A stretch of 64,000 nucleotides of DNA. It comes from Daldinia sp. FL1419 (taxonomy: Eukaryota > Ascomycota > Sordariomycetes > Xylariales > Hypoxylaceae). The DNA lies in NCBI GenBank assembly GCA_025201765.1, contig MU623402.1:1-64000 (forward strand), read 5' to 3'. Shown one piece after another: positions 46,390-59,229 of the stretch; position 1 is the first letter of the stretch; each line of letters begins with the position of its first letter. Below the pieces are notes generated by a model, which was not told where the DNA came from, did no database searches, and was given only the letters and a program-made list of their open reading frames with translations. The position numbers were made by a program, and so were the translations under genes.

Positions 46390-48907
46390 TAATATCTACT
46401 GTTACTTTACAACTCTCAAATCTGAAGACTTAGCTTTGTGCGGATATATCCATCCTAGGTTGTTAATGACTGAATGAACTCTCCACAACAACGAGCCTAC
46501 CCTTGGCTTCCCCAGACTTTGCCACAAGCAACATAGTGCGCCGTGCTTACATGTTGCAGGGAGCTACCTGGAGAACAAGGGGTGGGTGGGATGCCTTTCT
46601 AAGATATGCCGATCATTTTCAAGGGCTGAGTACCAGGTACTGGTTTACCATCCCGCTCAGATTACCTCGGAGACGACTAGAAAAGGAAAAGGTCGGTCCC
46701 TTGCAATTCCTTCGACAAATGAAGCCCATCTAGCCGACCAATAGGTAACTAATAAATGGATAGAGAACCGTACTTGACACATTCCAACCTACCATAGATA
46801 TCAAGCCCAGGGTTTCGCTCGTCTTATCCTTAACAGGGTCTGCCAAGCCCATGACGTCGCGCCGTCATTTGTGCCTGAGAGTCCTGAGACAGCAAATGGT
46901 ATCAAAGCAGCGTGGACTACTCATTAGTAACAGATTATTAAATTGCGCTATCTCTACAGTAGCTACAGTCCCTGGTATTTAGAAAGGATAATCTAATGTG
47001 CCCCCGTCTAGTGTATAAGCCCATAAGCCACCGGTCGTGGGTTGTCGGGATAGAGTAAATGCGTACTACCTAAAGACTTACGAGTTATGTTGTCGTTATC
47101 AGGTTTCCATTCTCGTCAGACCACATGAGACCATAGGCGGACCAATTATCAGCAGCGCTCGAGTTGGCTTTTTTCTCCTTTCTTAACTAAAAGCGGATAA
47201 GCGCATCACAATGGATTATGTTCAATCGAAGAGGTGATTTACAGGTTGTCGCCACAATATGTTGAACATGCGTTTGAAGAGATTTCTAGGTGGCCGAGCC
47301 CTGGAACCGGAGAGCCGCCTGTGTGGGATACTCTGTCATATTGCAGTTCACGGTCACACCCAATGGGTCCCATATAAGCCGATGGCTTGCCGTGTCCAGA
47401 ACCGATGATTAACTGTCCCGCGGATTGGATCTTATGCAACTAACCTTGAGTCCACCCAAGGGGCTAATAATAATATCAGACCCGCCTAATGGGCACTTGG
47501 TCTACTGCAAGTCATGGGAATTTTTTTCACCGACTTGCAGATCACATCCTATAACAATGCCCTGCTCGTATGCCGCGTGCCATCTCTACTTATGGCCTCA
47601 GGCATTTTAGTCTCGTCATATCTTGAAGGAGCATTGGACGTGAAAACGATAAGGGTCACATTGCAGCCCTGAGAAATGCATTAAGAGTAGTATTTCTTAT
47701 AACGGCTGTCGTCATAGTTTACCAATTGGCGATTGCTGCACCCGTATACTGTAGGACTAGATTCTAGAAGTAGAGAGTTGACTCACATCTAGTCTGTTGG
47801 TGGATCCTGACCCAACTATAGGATACAGAAGTAGTCGACTTTCATCAGTCTTATTACCTGTTTTGAGTAACTAGTAACTAAGTCTAACAGTTCAAGCCCA
47901 ACGGTAGCATATCTACGTCTTAGGTTAGCAAGTTAGGTACCTACATGTAGTCTATTGCATACCTACCTACCTATATACTAACCGTGGCTAAGCGATTGAT
48001 AATAGTTGAATAACTACCTAGGGACAGACCTAACGTTGTTACGATGGTAGAATCCACTCGCCATCCAGTATACAACCTGTTAACTTCCAAGCTTTCCTAC
48101 CTACCTGATGCTGAGGTACCCAGGCAAGTACTAAGTAACATACCTCTAATAGCCTTCTCACTTTTACATCTCTTCGCGCTTCTAAGCAAGAATCCGTGTA
48201 ATTAATGCAAGAACTCTGTTTGTATCACCAAACTACACACCACCCAGTGTCGTAGACAACGTGGCATACCCGAATCCGTAGATGAAACGTATATTAGCCA
48301 CACGGTCTAATTCTCCTTCATAGGTCTCACTATCTCGCATCTTAGTATAAAAATTCACTCGCCAAGCTCTATATCCGCTTCAACCCATCCCCGTATTCAA
48401 GGAAATCGGAATCAAACCCGGCTAACCAGTTCATACTCTAACTAATCACAATAGGGGTCCGTTACTTGAAGCACTAAATGTACGACGCCACTGACAATTT
48501 AAGACGACGCATCTTCCGAGCCAACGACCCTGATTTTGGATCAACAACACACTCAGATCCACACACGCCGCTCTCCCTCTCCGGCTACGCACATCTAGGA
48601 TGGGATCTCGGCTTCTCACCCACTTACCCACACGCTGACTAGCTTCCCCCGAAGATCATCACGGCGACGGAAAAGACATGTGGTTGGCTACGCTTGCGCC
48701 ATCCCACAGCATATCTGTGTAACGGGTGACAACCTCTTTATCCGAATCCAGTAGCTCCGCCCTGTCACCCAGGCTCTCTATTAAACCAAGCCAAAGCTAG
48801 TTACAAGCGCACTTCCGTAGCTGATAGAGCAATCAATAACGATAATGAGTTTACGATTACGTTTTAATTTCAGCAAACTATAAAGGTTCATCCTAATATT
48901 CCTACAA

Positions 48908-48916
48908 TTATCTGAT
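48908..48916 (-). promoter_or_regulatory. ATCWGATAA-type site, probably chance
   Basis: The plus strand reads TTATCTGAT with no CCG extension and no gene nearby. It is listed as a background example. Confidence 0.12.
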
Positions 48917-50618
48917 TCAAATATGATATTCTTTTAATATTAAGCTATTAGTATCCATTGCAATGGCATTAATATGCCATTTCCAAAGTGCTTCTTATGG
49001 CCCTATCTCTAGTACAGTCGCAAATCGCGAAGATCACCCCTCCGGTAACCCGGCTAAGACCACGCAGACTGCTCGGCCCGCATCGGGGCGAGCTATTCCA
49101 AGCGAGAAAGTCTGCACATCCCAGGTTAAGAATATTGGTAAAGTAAGACGACACATGATTGGGACGAATTGGCTATTAGCCCGGTTAGCATAAAGCACAC
49201 CGTCTCAACACCATTGATTGTTATCTTTCAGCTGCTCTACACAAGGCAATACTACTCTAGAAGGTGTATTCGCGCCCACACAGTTGATCTGATCTATAAC
49301 GGCCTGACATTTTTGTGCGTTTGAAGCGCAGTGACCGCGAAGAGGGGCCGACCCATATGATAATGCATTGGTCTTGTTTTCGGCTCGCATCCGATTTACA
49401 TAGACCTAGCGAGCTATCTAATTCCGAGAAACGCTCGGATGAGAGGTGCTTTTAGTGGCTTTTATGTGCTTGAATACTATGACAGACGCATAACAATGCT
49501 CACCGGTGAGCTATAACCCCGGGAATGTCTTAGTCGAAGAACACGGCAAGACTGCAAGTACACAACTACGCTAGTGCAAGGTACTTAAGGCATACTTGAT
49601 ACATACCTCGAGATAGCCCATCGGTCAGCGGCTCTTCGAATAGATGAGGACGATCTTCATCATAACCTACAGAGCAGTGGCTGTTCACAGTCTAAGCGCG
49701 ATGAGCACGCTCGGTCGTGACGTCCGGGCCTATAGGATGGTTTCCATCTACGTGATATAGGGCTGCCCCAAGTGGTTGAGACCCGCATACCGGTGTACTT
49801 CGGACCCGATTATCTTGCATCGTGTCTCAGTTCTTGTGGAGTGTCTTCGGAAATGCCCCGGTTCGTTCGGAGCCGCGCTTCTTAAATGTACATTTGAACG
49901 ATGAACAAACCTACCTACCTACCACAATACCGTGAGTAATTCCGATTTAGAGTACCGACAGGTGGATTTATACATGTATCGAGATCAATAATATAGACGC
50001 ACTCAACGGTGTTTTCTTAGTAGTGACCCCTGCGTATCAAGAAGCTAAACTTTATGTCTCATCATTTCATATCAACTACATGTTGCTCATAGATTATGTT
50101 TTATGTATCCATCTGTTATACGTACCTATAAATCCGCACCGGGTTTGTGATAGAGCTACAAGCACTCTGCTAAGAACATTCTTTGAGCTGAGGGTCGAAT
50201 TTCCCGCGTCTCTGCCACCCTTGCAGTGATCCAAAATTTAATCGGCTTTCGAAAGTCACACAACACGCCATGAATCAGCAATATTCATTGCCATAATAAA
50301 AATTAACAGTCCTCTGTCTCTATTCTCAGTTCTTAACTCATTATAGAGTGTAACGATGAATGAACATATCAGGACCATATTTCATTCCCTTGGAGCCCAC
50401 AGTTTTGGATGTAAAAGTCTAGCAGGGCAGGAGACATTATGATATTTCTATGCAAAGCGTTGCCATAGAATACATTAAATTTCTAGCCTAACTCTTGTAA
50501 CCGTAACATCAGCTGATAATTGCACATATGTTTGCTAGATTCATAACAGGCTTCAACTTATACACTATCGGAGCTGAGAGCATCGCTAAAGCGCTTATCC
50601 CAGCATCAACAAGCGGCC

Positions 50619-50729
50619 TGTCATGAGGCGGACTAAGATGCGAGGAATTCTATCCACCATGAAACTACAAGGCTCTTACATACAGAACGAATCCTTTGTT
50701 CTATATATAAGACAATTAGAAACCTGACA
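50619..50729. mobile_element. Solo-LTR-like short repeat, copy B
   Basis: A 111-bp segment with ends TGTCA and TGACA that shares several blocks with copy A at 23807-23946 in the same order and orientation; copy A has about 25 extra bases after AAGATGCGAGGAAT. Immediate flanks (CGGCC and CAGGA) show no target duplication. It has a TATATAA-like sequence before its right end. Confidence 0.5.
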
Positions 50730-51431
50730 CAGGACAGATGAAGTAGAATCCAGTTGTGAAATATCTCTACTTTAAATGCTGGTGCAATGTATCTACCATG
50801 GAAAGTATAATACCTAAGAACGAAAAGCACCTGGTAATCCAGGAAAACCCTCCGAGAGGAAGAAAGCTCCCGGGCGAGATTCCCCAACTATCATTAGGTT
50901 ACAATATTCTGATAGAGTAATGCTATTTTAAAGGGTTACTGCTTATGCACTAGATATCTCTAGTTTGCTACAAGAACAAAATATAATGTAGCAAAACTTC
51001 GTTCGGGCCTTGTTGATATCGTTGGAATTTCACTATATTTAAGTATAGGTAGGCGCAATATCAGGTAGGTAACTCTAGCAACCTGAACTAGTGTTACCAT
51101 ATGTACGAATTAAACATAAGGGTGGGGGCTTGAGAAAGGAACGACGGCGTAACACTACCAGAGTATGTGGGATTATACATTAGGCCTGGTGTAATGAATC
51201 ACTCGTATTACCACTATGCCCTTTGTGCCGGCGAGACACAAGTATTTTGCATGGAACTAGGTTGAGAGATTACCCAACTGCTCAATATCTAGGTACTTAT
51301 ACGGCGGCTATTAAGTTGACACTAATATATCCACCTCGATCCCCCAGCCGTGCGTGTTGGCGTGATATCTCGGAGTAGTGTGTAGAATACCACTGACTAC
51401 GACCAGAGGTGAAGACAACGAGGACAGCACA

Positions 51432-52404
51432 TTACTTCATTGCAACGTGTTGGCTCAACGTCGTACAGCCTACGCTTCCGTCGTTTGCGTTCGCAATCTC
51501 CCAGGGCTGCGGGGGAGCCTTCTTTCTCTTGTTGTTACGCCGTCCGGCGTTAGGATCGAGAGCTACCAGCTTGGCCCCGCAGCAGTCCCAGTAACACTGG
51601 TGAATCCATATGTTGAATTCCTGAATCGTGACCTCTTCCTTTGTCAGGAAATCCTCGTTCTTGGAATCGTGCGCCCAGGATTTAATTTGACCTATATTTC
51701 CAAACAATTAGCCAGTTGCTACCTATGGACTACTTGACTAGGTAGTGACAAAAGTGCTCACCTGGATGATAGCAACACGGGCCATGGAGGCAGGTCTGAT
51801 TGTACTTAGCGCAGGAACAGGACCCTACTGGTCGGAATTTATCATAGCAGTTTTGGCACTGCTTGAAGTTCTTGTTGAAGCACTCGGGTAGGTTGTTATG
51901 GATAGCCATCTTGGCGATACAGGCCATGAAATCTTTTCGGGCTAGGTCCTGCTGATGCAAGGCCTTGACTATTAAAGGCTTAGTTACCAGTGTCTTTAGC
52001 ACTGGCGTTTGCGTGCCTTGGGACGATAGGGCTTCCTGTATGCGACAGATGTGGTCGAACAAGCTCATAGTGTCGAAATCGTGAGCTGAAAGTTGATACG
52101 ATTGTCGTGCCACCTGGAGCATCGTGCCCAAAGTCAACCCTCTCGGTCCTAACTGACCATTTAATGAGACCGGTAGCTGCCAGACTGGACCTTTTGGTGG
52201 CTTAACGCCGACGAATGCGTTCTGAGAAGAACCCGAACTGTCGTAAGCGTCGACTTGAGCTTCGTCGTCGTCACGAGCAGTGTTAGGTTTGTATCTGTCG
52301 TAAACCCATCGCTGAACCATGCGATGCTTTAGCTTGTTTTGTCGGCGATTGGTAGCGATAGCTTTTGCTTCCTCCCTCAGTCGGGTACCTTGAACATACC
52401 CCAT
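51432..52404 (-). CDS. Orphan cysteine-rich protein
   Basis: The product is 300 residues from two exons, 52404-51762 and 51691-51432, joined by a 70-nt GT-AG intron that restores the frame (YHPG|QIKSW). I do not recognise the family. Residues 1-35 are basic (RLREEAKAIATNRRQNKLKH). A cysteine/histidine module lies near 185-217: CQNC, then CSC, then a cysteine in TCLHGPCCYH, likely a metal-binding fold with the pattern C-x2-C-x8-C-x-C-x5-C-x4-C-C-x-H. A second pair is in CYWDCCG. A basic NLS-like stretch (GRRNNKRKKAPPQPW) lies toward the C-terminus. Together these suggest a nuclear zinc-binding protein, which is inference. It stands alone beside an 11-kb gene-poor region and may be lineage-specific. 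Confidence 0.65.
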
Positions 52405-54191
52405 TATGCCTTGATTGAAGACAATTTAATAGAGGCTTGAAGACCAGCTATTAGGTACACTGGTAACTTGAGTGGGAGTAGAACTAGTTGTTACTTCAAG
52501 AATAATTTGGAAGAACAAGCGACGGGTTAGATTCAATTTATGAATCAGGTGCAGGATTCGTTATGGTTAAGGAGTGGTAGAAGTAAGGAAGAAGGGTAGG
52601 TAATTAGAAGAACTGCCCAGAAGAAATAAATTTCGGAGTGAATGTAGGACGTGAAATAATAATTAAACGGGACAGTATGGATTACAAAGTTCTTGTGGGG
52701 TGGCTGGTCCGAAAGTGAATACTCGAGGATGGGTAGTAAGGATATAAATAAGGATACTAGCGCACCAGGTAGAGGTCTACATTCATACTAAGACAACTTC
52801 CAGTCATCCTATCCCCAGGAACGTATGTCCTTAGTGTTCATTGGCTAACTCAGGGTTGGTAACTCAGGGTTACCAAGGTAAATCCACTGTGTAAGGTTCG
52901 TGACTCTTGCCAACTATTGATAGGTACCTAGGTAGGTACCTAGTGATTCACTGCCTTAGGTAAATACCTTGCAGATAGGTGTTTGCCAATTGATATCTCG
53001 ACCAAGGTTCTAGCGTAGTGCAGATCGTGGAAATCGATGTCGAATTCTTAGCACTGTTGGGTACCTACCGAAGGTTCCTAAGGCAATCCAAAGTCTTATA
53101 AATTGCGTAGCTTGTAAGTTCAAGGGCCTGAGCGATTACGAAGAGACATTAAATATTTCATGTGACAAGGAAAACAGAAGATCAATAACTTTGGAGTTGA
53201 TTTTTTACAATGTATCTTGTTCACTTGAGTGTCCTGACCAATTTCATCTTCTTTTCTAAATTCACACAGTTTCTTTCTTCTGTATATCAAAATATGATAT
53301 ACCCCGAGCACAAAGATTACCGAGATAATCGAATAGACTAGCGAGGGAACAACGTTTTGTAACGATAATCATAGGGCCCGACACCTACCAAAATACCCAG
53401 CTAGATGATATACGAGTCGTGTAGGCTTGCGAAGTGAGTGCTAGGATACCCGGATAACGGGACATATCACATTGAGATCCGGCCGTATCAAGTGTTGCGT
53501 TTTATTTTCCTTATAGAGAACTAGGAACTCTTCCATTAGAAGCTATGATGAATTATACGTGTCTCGGCGGAGAGGAACACATAACCCCGTGTAATTGCTG
53601 AAATGATACAGGAAACCTTTACATATATCGAGTCGAAATGAAACAACGACACAAATCCCAACCTAGATTATAAATATATTGTTTCTTTAACTACCTACTT
53701 GTTGGCCAAAAAGGGGCTGACTGCTTGTTATGCGAAGGATAAAGGAACTGTTCAGTATCCAATAGGGACTTGTATTTTGTAGCACCAAACTTTCCCCTAT
53801 TATTCTGCTTGGCATGGTGATTATTAGGTAGGACATCGAGTAGATGCGTCAGTTTGCAAACATACGGAAATCCCTCTCGGTCACCGGCATTTTAATATTT
53901 AAGCTATTGTCAATGCAGATACAATTATTATCTAATACAGCAATGCCCATTCTATCTATCGTGCGAATACAGGTCGCTCAAAATGCTTAACACGCCGATG
54001 CCCGTACGATATATAGCGGCTTCAAATGCATAGGAATGGTCATATCATCAGTCCGTTAGTACTAATAAGAGGAAACTTTCAATTAACCATGTCATCCACT
54101 CGAGCACGCCTCTGACGAGCCGGATGATCCTTGAAATAAACTCGGCCCAGATGAGGAGCCCTCTAACCACCGATCTAATGACCAGGTCCAG
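52405..54191. other. 1.8-kb intergenic region
   Basis: No gene is supportable. GGTACCTAGGTAGGTACC palindromes lie near 52921-52942. A short open frame at 53120-53311 lacks features. Confidence 0.6.
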
Positions 54192-55283
54192 TCAAGATAT
54201 TTTCTTAGTGCGGCTCTTAGCGACGTTCACCTTGCCGCTCAAAACATCCGTTTGATTGTTGACATGATCTAGCATCTCGGTCTGCTCTTCGACTTCGCGG
54301 TGGATCGCTACTGCCATCTCGCGCTGCCTCCGGATGATCTTACCTAGTTCTTCTACGTCTTCGTCTTGCTCCTTCATCATTTGTCTTTGTAACTGCACGA
54401 CTCCTTGGTTGTCCAATTCGCGGGTGCGCTCGGTTTCGGGTAGCGGGGCACCGAGGACCCTACCGCGTCCTTTGGGTCCGTTCCCTATTAATGCAGCTTT
54501 GTCTGCCGCCGAAGGCATAGCTCTCTGAGACGCCTTCGCGACAGCGGATACAGCAGTGCTCAGCTTCTCCAGATCTTCCCTATCGACACGCGCAGCAGCG
54601 AGCAAATCTTTCCGCCGTCTAATTTCGCCCTCTCCTAGTCGTTTCGCGTCCTGCATCGCCCTCAGACCATCCCCAAGAACGGCAAGTAAGCTACCAGCCT
54701 TAACTAACGCCTTCTTTGCTGCTGATCCTGCTTCCAGCGCAGCGGAATTGTCCATGGCGCTATCCCTCTTTGCTAGATATCTCCGGGCTTCTTGGAAATC
54801 TCTCTTCATTTCTCCATGCAAATCCAGCCACGTTCCCGGATCCTGTGCGGCGGCAGCTTTCGCGGCGTCTTTGTTGGGTATGCCATAGCCAGCTCTTATA
54901 CTAGCTGCACTGTTACCGGTACTACTCAAGCTCGGGAGGTTTAGGAAAGTACGCCACGCGGGTGTATCACGCCATCGTCGGTCGGGGGACTCGGCTATGG
55001 CACGCAGGTAAGCTTCAAGGCCGCGACGGCGATCTTCGGTAAGTTCGGGCGAGGTGACTGTAGATTTAAACCACGATTTCCCTGGTAACGGAGCAGGCGG
55101 CGGTGCGCCAACTAAGGAGGTGAGAGTTTGGTGTAGCGCGGCGAAATCAGAGTAACGTTTCTGTACGACGAATGTCCGCAGGGGAAGACGTAAAGTGATG
55201 TTGTAGAGAGTATAAGGTTTCGAATTGTCATCTGGGGTTTGAAGCGACGTTGTCGGGATGGAGATCTCGGCGGGTGGCGCCAT
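54192..55283 (-). CDS. Vacuolar SNARE Vam7 (PX + SNARE)
   Basis: This single exon encodes 363 residues, the normal size for filamentous-fungal Vam7. An N-terminal PX domain (about 5-120) includes VVQKRYSDFAALHQTL and the PLPGKSWF proline segment, which binds phosphatidylinositol 3-phosphate on vacuole and endosome membranes. A middle linker is rich in Ala, Lys and Arg. A C-terminal Qc-type SNARE helix (about 300-360) reads MMKEQDEDVEELGKIIRRQ..MAVAIHREVEEQTEMLD. There is no transmembrane segment, as expected for Vam7, which is recruited through PX and HOPS. It acts with Vam3, Vti1 and Nyv1 in homotypic vacuole fusion. The start at 55283 is the first ATG and lies just upstream of the PX fold. 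Confidence 0.93.
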   Translation of the reverse strand: MAPPAEISIPTTSLQTPDDNSKPYTLYNITLRLPLRTFVVQKRYSDFAALHQTLTSLVGAPPPAPLPGKSWFKSTVTSPELTEDRRRGLEAYLRAIAESPDRRWRDTPAWRTFLNLPSLSSTGNSAASIRAGYGIPNKDAAKAAAAQDPGTWLDLHGEMKRDFQEARRYLAKRDSAMDNSAALEAGSAAKKALVKAGSLLAVLGDGLRAMQDAKRLGEGEIRRRKDLLAAARVDREDLEKLSTAVSAVAKASQRAMPSAADKAALIGNGPKGRGRVLGAPLPETERTRELDNQGVVQLQRQMMKEQDEDVEELGKIIRRQREMAVAIHREVEEQTEMLDHVNNQTDVLSGKVNVAKSRTKKIS

Positions 55284-55810
55284 ACCCTTTATAATTTACA
55301 CCTAGGTACCTATTTATTATCTTGATTGACAGAAAACAAATATTACCGACGACAATCTACGGGGACTTTGAGTATATCCTTGGTGTGTGAAAGTATTGAA
55401 TTTGCTGGAATAGTAAATAGAGGTAGGTATCCATGTAGTACTATTGATGACGGAAACGGATTGGAAAGTAGGCGACAAGCTTTCGAGAGCACGAGACACG
55501 AGACGAGAAACAAGAGACACGCGCAAAGTTGACCGAAGACCCCTTGACCATGACGGTGACCCGATCAGGCGGTAGGCGGTGGAGAATTATGCATATATGA
55601 TAGGATATGCACATAGAAGTACACCATTGATAGGTAGATGGATTAAGTAAGCGGTTAGTAATGTACATCCTTCTTCGTGCCAAGTACCTAGGTTAGGTCC
55701 TTATAAAAAATCCGAAGGTTCGATCTGGATTATCTCGGATAAGATTGATGATAGAAGAGGTACTAACTACCTATATACATGTAGGTTGTCTATGGACCTT
55801 TGCCTGATGC

Positions 55811-55831
55811 TTTTTTTTTTTTTTTTTTTTT
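55811..55831. repeat. Poly-T run
   Basis: Uninterrupted run of about 21 T bases. Confidence 0.9.
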
Positions 55832-56828
55832 CAATTCAGCTCTTAAAGATGCAGGTGCAATTCGACAAACAGGTAACCTAACCTAGAAAGTAATAACCTG
55901 ACGAAGGTCCCAAGCATATTAAATAAAAAGGTTTAACGTTTGGCAACTTCGTTAGTTACACTAAAATGAACATGACGTAATTATACCAATAAATTGTAAA
56001 TTATCGATATTATTCCGGGCAATTAAAGACTTTACGGTTCAATATTAAATGAATAATAAATAAGTCTCTTACCAACTTACTCCGAGAAAAGCGAACCAGG
56101 TCCCTATCTTTTATGTTGTACAGTATCGTGCTGCGTTGTTTTCTGCTCACCGCCGAAGACACCGAGTAGTCAAGCGATAACGTTTCCAACGAGATATATG
56201 ATGTCATACCGATATGATAACAACCAAGGGTTCATTGCGCCTAGGTTAAACACTTCTAAGGTCGGAGTGGGCGGAGGAAAACTTGGATTGGTAGCTCTTT
56301 TCTTCTGGTGTAATATTGCTGCCGCATATGATGCAGGCGGAGATTTAACAAAGAATTTCTTTCATTCAGGATGGACGTCGGGTAGACCGAGACATGATTC
56401 GAACACGCTCTAACCTACGGTTACTAAATTCCACGTGAACTCGGTCAAATGTTCTTTGATACCTTATGTAGGTACCTAGGTAAGTTCGCATTGTTACTCA
56501 ACCTTCGTATCGCTAAACAGTCCACTGTCTATGAGCGAAGGCGAGACTCATTGAAAAGAATTTCCCCAAGCATCGTGCCCGCAGTCGTTCAGTAACGTTA
56601 CTACCGTATTCTCTCTATTTACGCAGCCTCAATTATTGGTGGATAGCCGCACAATTATCTGGGTGATTATGCAGGGCGTCAGCTCGGTTGTACAGCTCAC
56701 CTCAGAAGGAACTTAAAGGATTGGGTTAAGGACGTGAGGCGCTCAAATATTCAACGGCAAGGACCCTGTTACCGTATCTGTACGAGATCTTGCATAGGCG
56801 AGGATAAAAATAGTTGTTGCGCAACACG

Positions 56829-56857
56829 AAAAAAAAAAAAACCAAAAAAAAAACCCC
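56829..56857. repeat. A-rich low-complexity tract
   Basis: Two runs of about ten A bases separated by CC and followed by CCCCC. Confidence 0.85.
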
Positions 56858-57290
56858 CATGAGTACCTGATGTGCCTAAAGGTGCTGCGGCATCTACCGG
56901 TCAGCTCTGTCCATTTTCGGGGCTACATTTATTGTGGCTGGTCTAGCTGATAAACTGGCTAATAAGAGTCCGGCACTCTTTGAGTTGGGCTCTTTGAGTT
57001 CTCTTTAAGTCCACTAAGTGTTAGCGGACTAGTAGCTGGGGCGCTGGATCACCACAGGTTGACAGGTAACATCGGCATTAAGGCCGTCTCTTTACCCTTT
57101 TCGGCTTCCTCTAGTACTATGACTCGCTGGCTAGCTTCACAGCCCCTCTCAGCAATACGAGATCTTGGCGGCTCGATGCAGTCCAAGATCGTCTATCGAC
57201 GTCACTAGCTTCTTGCATCCGTTTCTAGAATCCATCACCAGATCTCGTCCTTCACGAGAGGAGCTGCCCATGAGTGAAAATTATCAATAT

Positions 57291-57298
57291 TATATAAG
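57291..57298 (+). promoter_or_regulatory. TATA-like box of the secreted-protein gene
   Basis: TATATAAG lies about 160 bp upstream of the ATG at 57456, which implies a leader of roughly 130 nt. Confidence 0.4.
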
Positions 57299-57455
57299 TG
57301 CAAATACCCTCCACCATCCTGACAAGAACTTTATATATCATTAACTAATAGAGTTTTACGATATACACACAATCAATAATCATATATAATTCATCTACTA
57401 CCAATCGGATTTTGTGTTGTACCCTACACAACATTTTATATCACATAAGGTCATA

Positions 57456-58084
57456 ATGCGCGGCTTCATCTCAACCATCACTACTCTCCTCCCTTTGGTA
57501 GCTGCGGCGCCATTGGAAATTTACAACCGCGACAGCAATCCAGGTTGTCAAGATGCCTCTTTCGGCGACTTCAAATGGACAGTTGAAAACTTTGACTATC
57601 ATGCCTCTTATATCTTCACAACACCCGCTCATCAAAATTCGTGGGGTTATGTCAACTTCAACCTGACAAATCCAGCTCTCGAGTACCAGGCTGTTTGTAG
57701 TGCCACCAGTAACCAGCTCTCTGATTTTTTTTATGGAACAATGGCATACAACTGCACTGTCCCAGAGGGGCATACTACGAAGACGACATTCGACTTCAGC
57801 CGCCCTAGTGGCAAGTTGAACGTCAACCAAACCTGGACCTGCAGCGACACTGACCCAAAATACCCGTAAGTTATCACCGTCGAGATATTCAACCTAGAGA
57901 TCCTAACAAGTTATGTAGTACTACCATTAATGCTTATGGTGCTGTCAACCTAACCCTTGCATGCACCGATAAGACGTGGATCAACCCTAACTGGACGATG
58001 GGACAAATCTACTCAGACCGCATAGTCACATGCGAGCCTGTAACAATACCCCTAAAGCCTTACTTAATGACCGCCGTCGCATAA
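57456..58084 (+). CDS. Small secreted AA1-like protein
   Basis: The product is 191 residues from two exons, 57456-57865 and 57919-58084; the 53-nt intron has a CTAAC branch site. Residues 1-18 form a signal peptide (MRGFISTITTLLPLVAAA). The mature protein has about six cysteines, several N-glycosylation sequons and a beta-rich pattern (FGDFKWTVENFDYHASYIF, then TPAHQNSWGYVNFNLTN). The layout resembles the AltA1-like (AA1-like) domain of ascomycete secreted proteins, some of which are elicitors or effectors; I assign this from pattern memory only. The upstream ATG-less extension of the frame is ignored because the signal peptide begins at 57456. No neighbour is functionally related. Confidence 0.82.
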
Positions 58085-59229
58085 AGAGTTGTATGACTTC
58101 TTGGGGGAAGTAAAAAAATAACGGTTTACGAAGAATGAATGGCGGGTAAGGGAAATGGGTTATCGTCATGACTTTATGATATATGGAATTATTATAGACA
58201 TAAATACCTAGACATTATGCTATAATATAGAAACTAATAATAATAACCAAAACTATAACTACAAAGTTACTCGGTTACTTTTCTTGTTGGAGTTCGGAGG
58301 TGTGCTACGGTAAGAGGTGAAATCTGCATGTTGGATAGTCCATTTGCCATGCAGACGGATGTACTGAAAGCTCAAGGATGCCCCCCGAATCTTGATATAC
58401 CTTAGGGGGTAGTCTCAAGTATTAGGGTCTTCAGATTGTAGGGCGGTTAAGTTTGAACTACGGAACGGCCCGCATGTTTCGAATTCTATGTACATGGCCC
58501 CACAAGAGAGTTTAAGCTTATCTCTTAAGATGCCTCAAGTATAAGTTCAGTGATGTAACTCAAGAGAAGGGGGTGGGGTTCAACAATATAATCAAATCCA
58601 TTAAGGGTTACTTGAAGATTCATCTTGCTCAGTTAGTTGCTTCTTTATTCATATAACAATCCGGAGTACTGTATCCACGACCAGAGCCGGCAGGATATTA
58701 ATGTTCATCACATAGGTTAGTTATTACTCATTAGCTTATAAGGAAATAAAGAAAGACTATGATAACGACTAAGAAAGATGATAAATAATATACTATAGTA
58801 ACATAAAGTGCCGGCCTTTTATTTGGTCTAGGAAAACGCGCCACCCTGATCAGGGATCAAATGGGGTGGTAATTAACGAGACACCTCCCCTAATTCAAGA
58901 AATAAAATTCGACTGTATGTATCCCAATATCTATGCGTTGTTAATTTTATTACGTGTTAGAAAACCGTTGGCTATTAAAACATGGAGGTGGCTGTTGCTC
59001 GTAAAGTCGGCGCTTTATTGGTAGTCGGGTACTGGCTCGCGTAAAGATTTGCTACTTCACTCGTAAATGGACAAATATCGCGCTCGACATCTAATTCCCA
59101 ATGTATTTATGAAGCATTCTCGATAGAAGAGCTACTTAATATATAGGAAACCTTTAAAAGCAGCAAGTAATCATAAATTTCAGGGTTGGAATATATAGAA
59201 TGTTTAAGGTGTTGCATTATACTTTGACT
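58085..59229. other. Intergenic region
   Basis: 1.1 kb with the 3' flank of the secreted-protein gene and the 3' flank of the next minus-strand gene. No gene or notable repeat seen. Confidence 0.6.

Larger units (their letters stand above)
46001..51431. other. Gene-poor region, part 2
   Basis: No supportable gene in 5.4 kb. There is a CCTA-type block at 46362-46389, a single ATCWGATAA-type site at 48908-48916, several small open frames without features, and an LTR-like repeat at 50619-50729. A cysteine-containing frame at 49205-49390 (minus) lacks a signal peptide and is not called. Confidence 0.5.
55284..57455. other. 2.2-kb intergenic region
   Basis: No gene is supportable. It holds the Vam7 promoter, a 21-base T run at 55811-55831, an A-rich tract at 56829-56857, and an inverted repeat (56385-56446) that mimics part of a tRNA. 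The right end carries the promoter of the small secreted protein. Confidence 0.6.

Noticed and set aside
49205..49390. Cysteine-containing 61-residue minus-strand frame
   Set aside because: No signal peptide, no splice partner and no ATG context; not enough to call a small secreted protein.
56385..56446. Possible minus-strand tRNA: 7-bp complementary ends and a T-arm-like TTCGAAT loop
   Set aside because: Only 62 nt long, without an A-box/D-arm or a pairing 17-nt anticodon arm. Best read as a chance inverted repeat.
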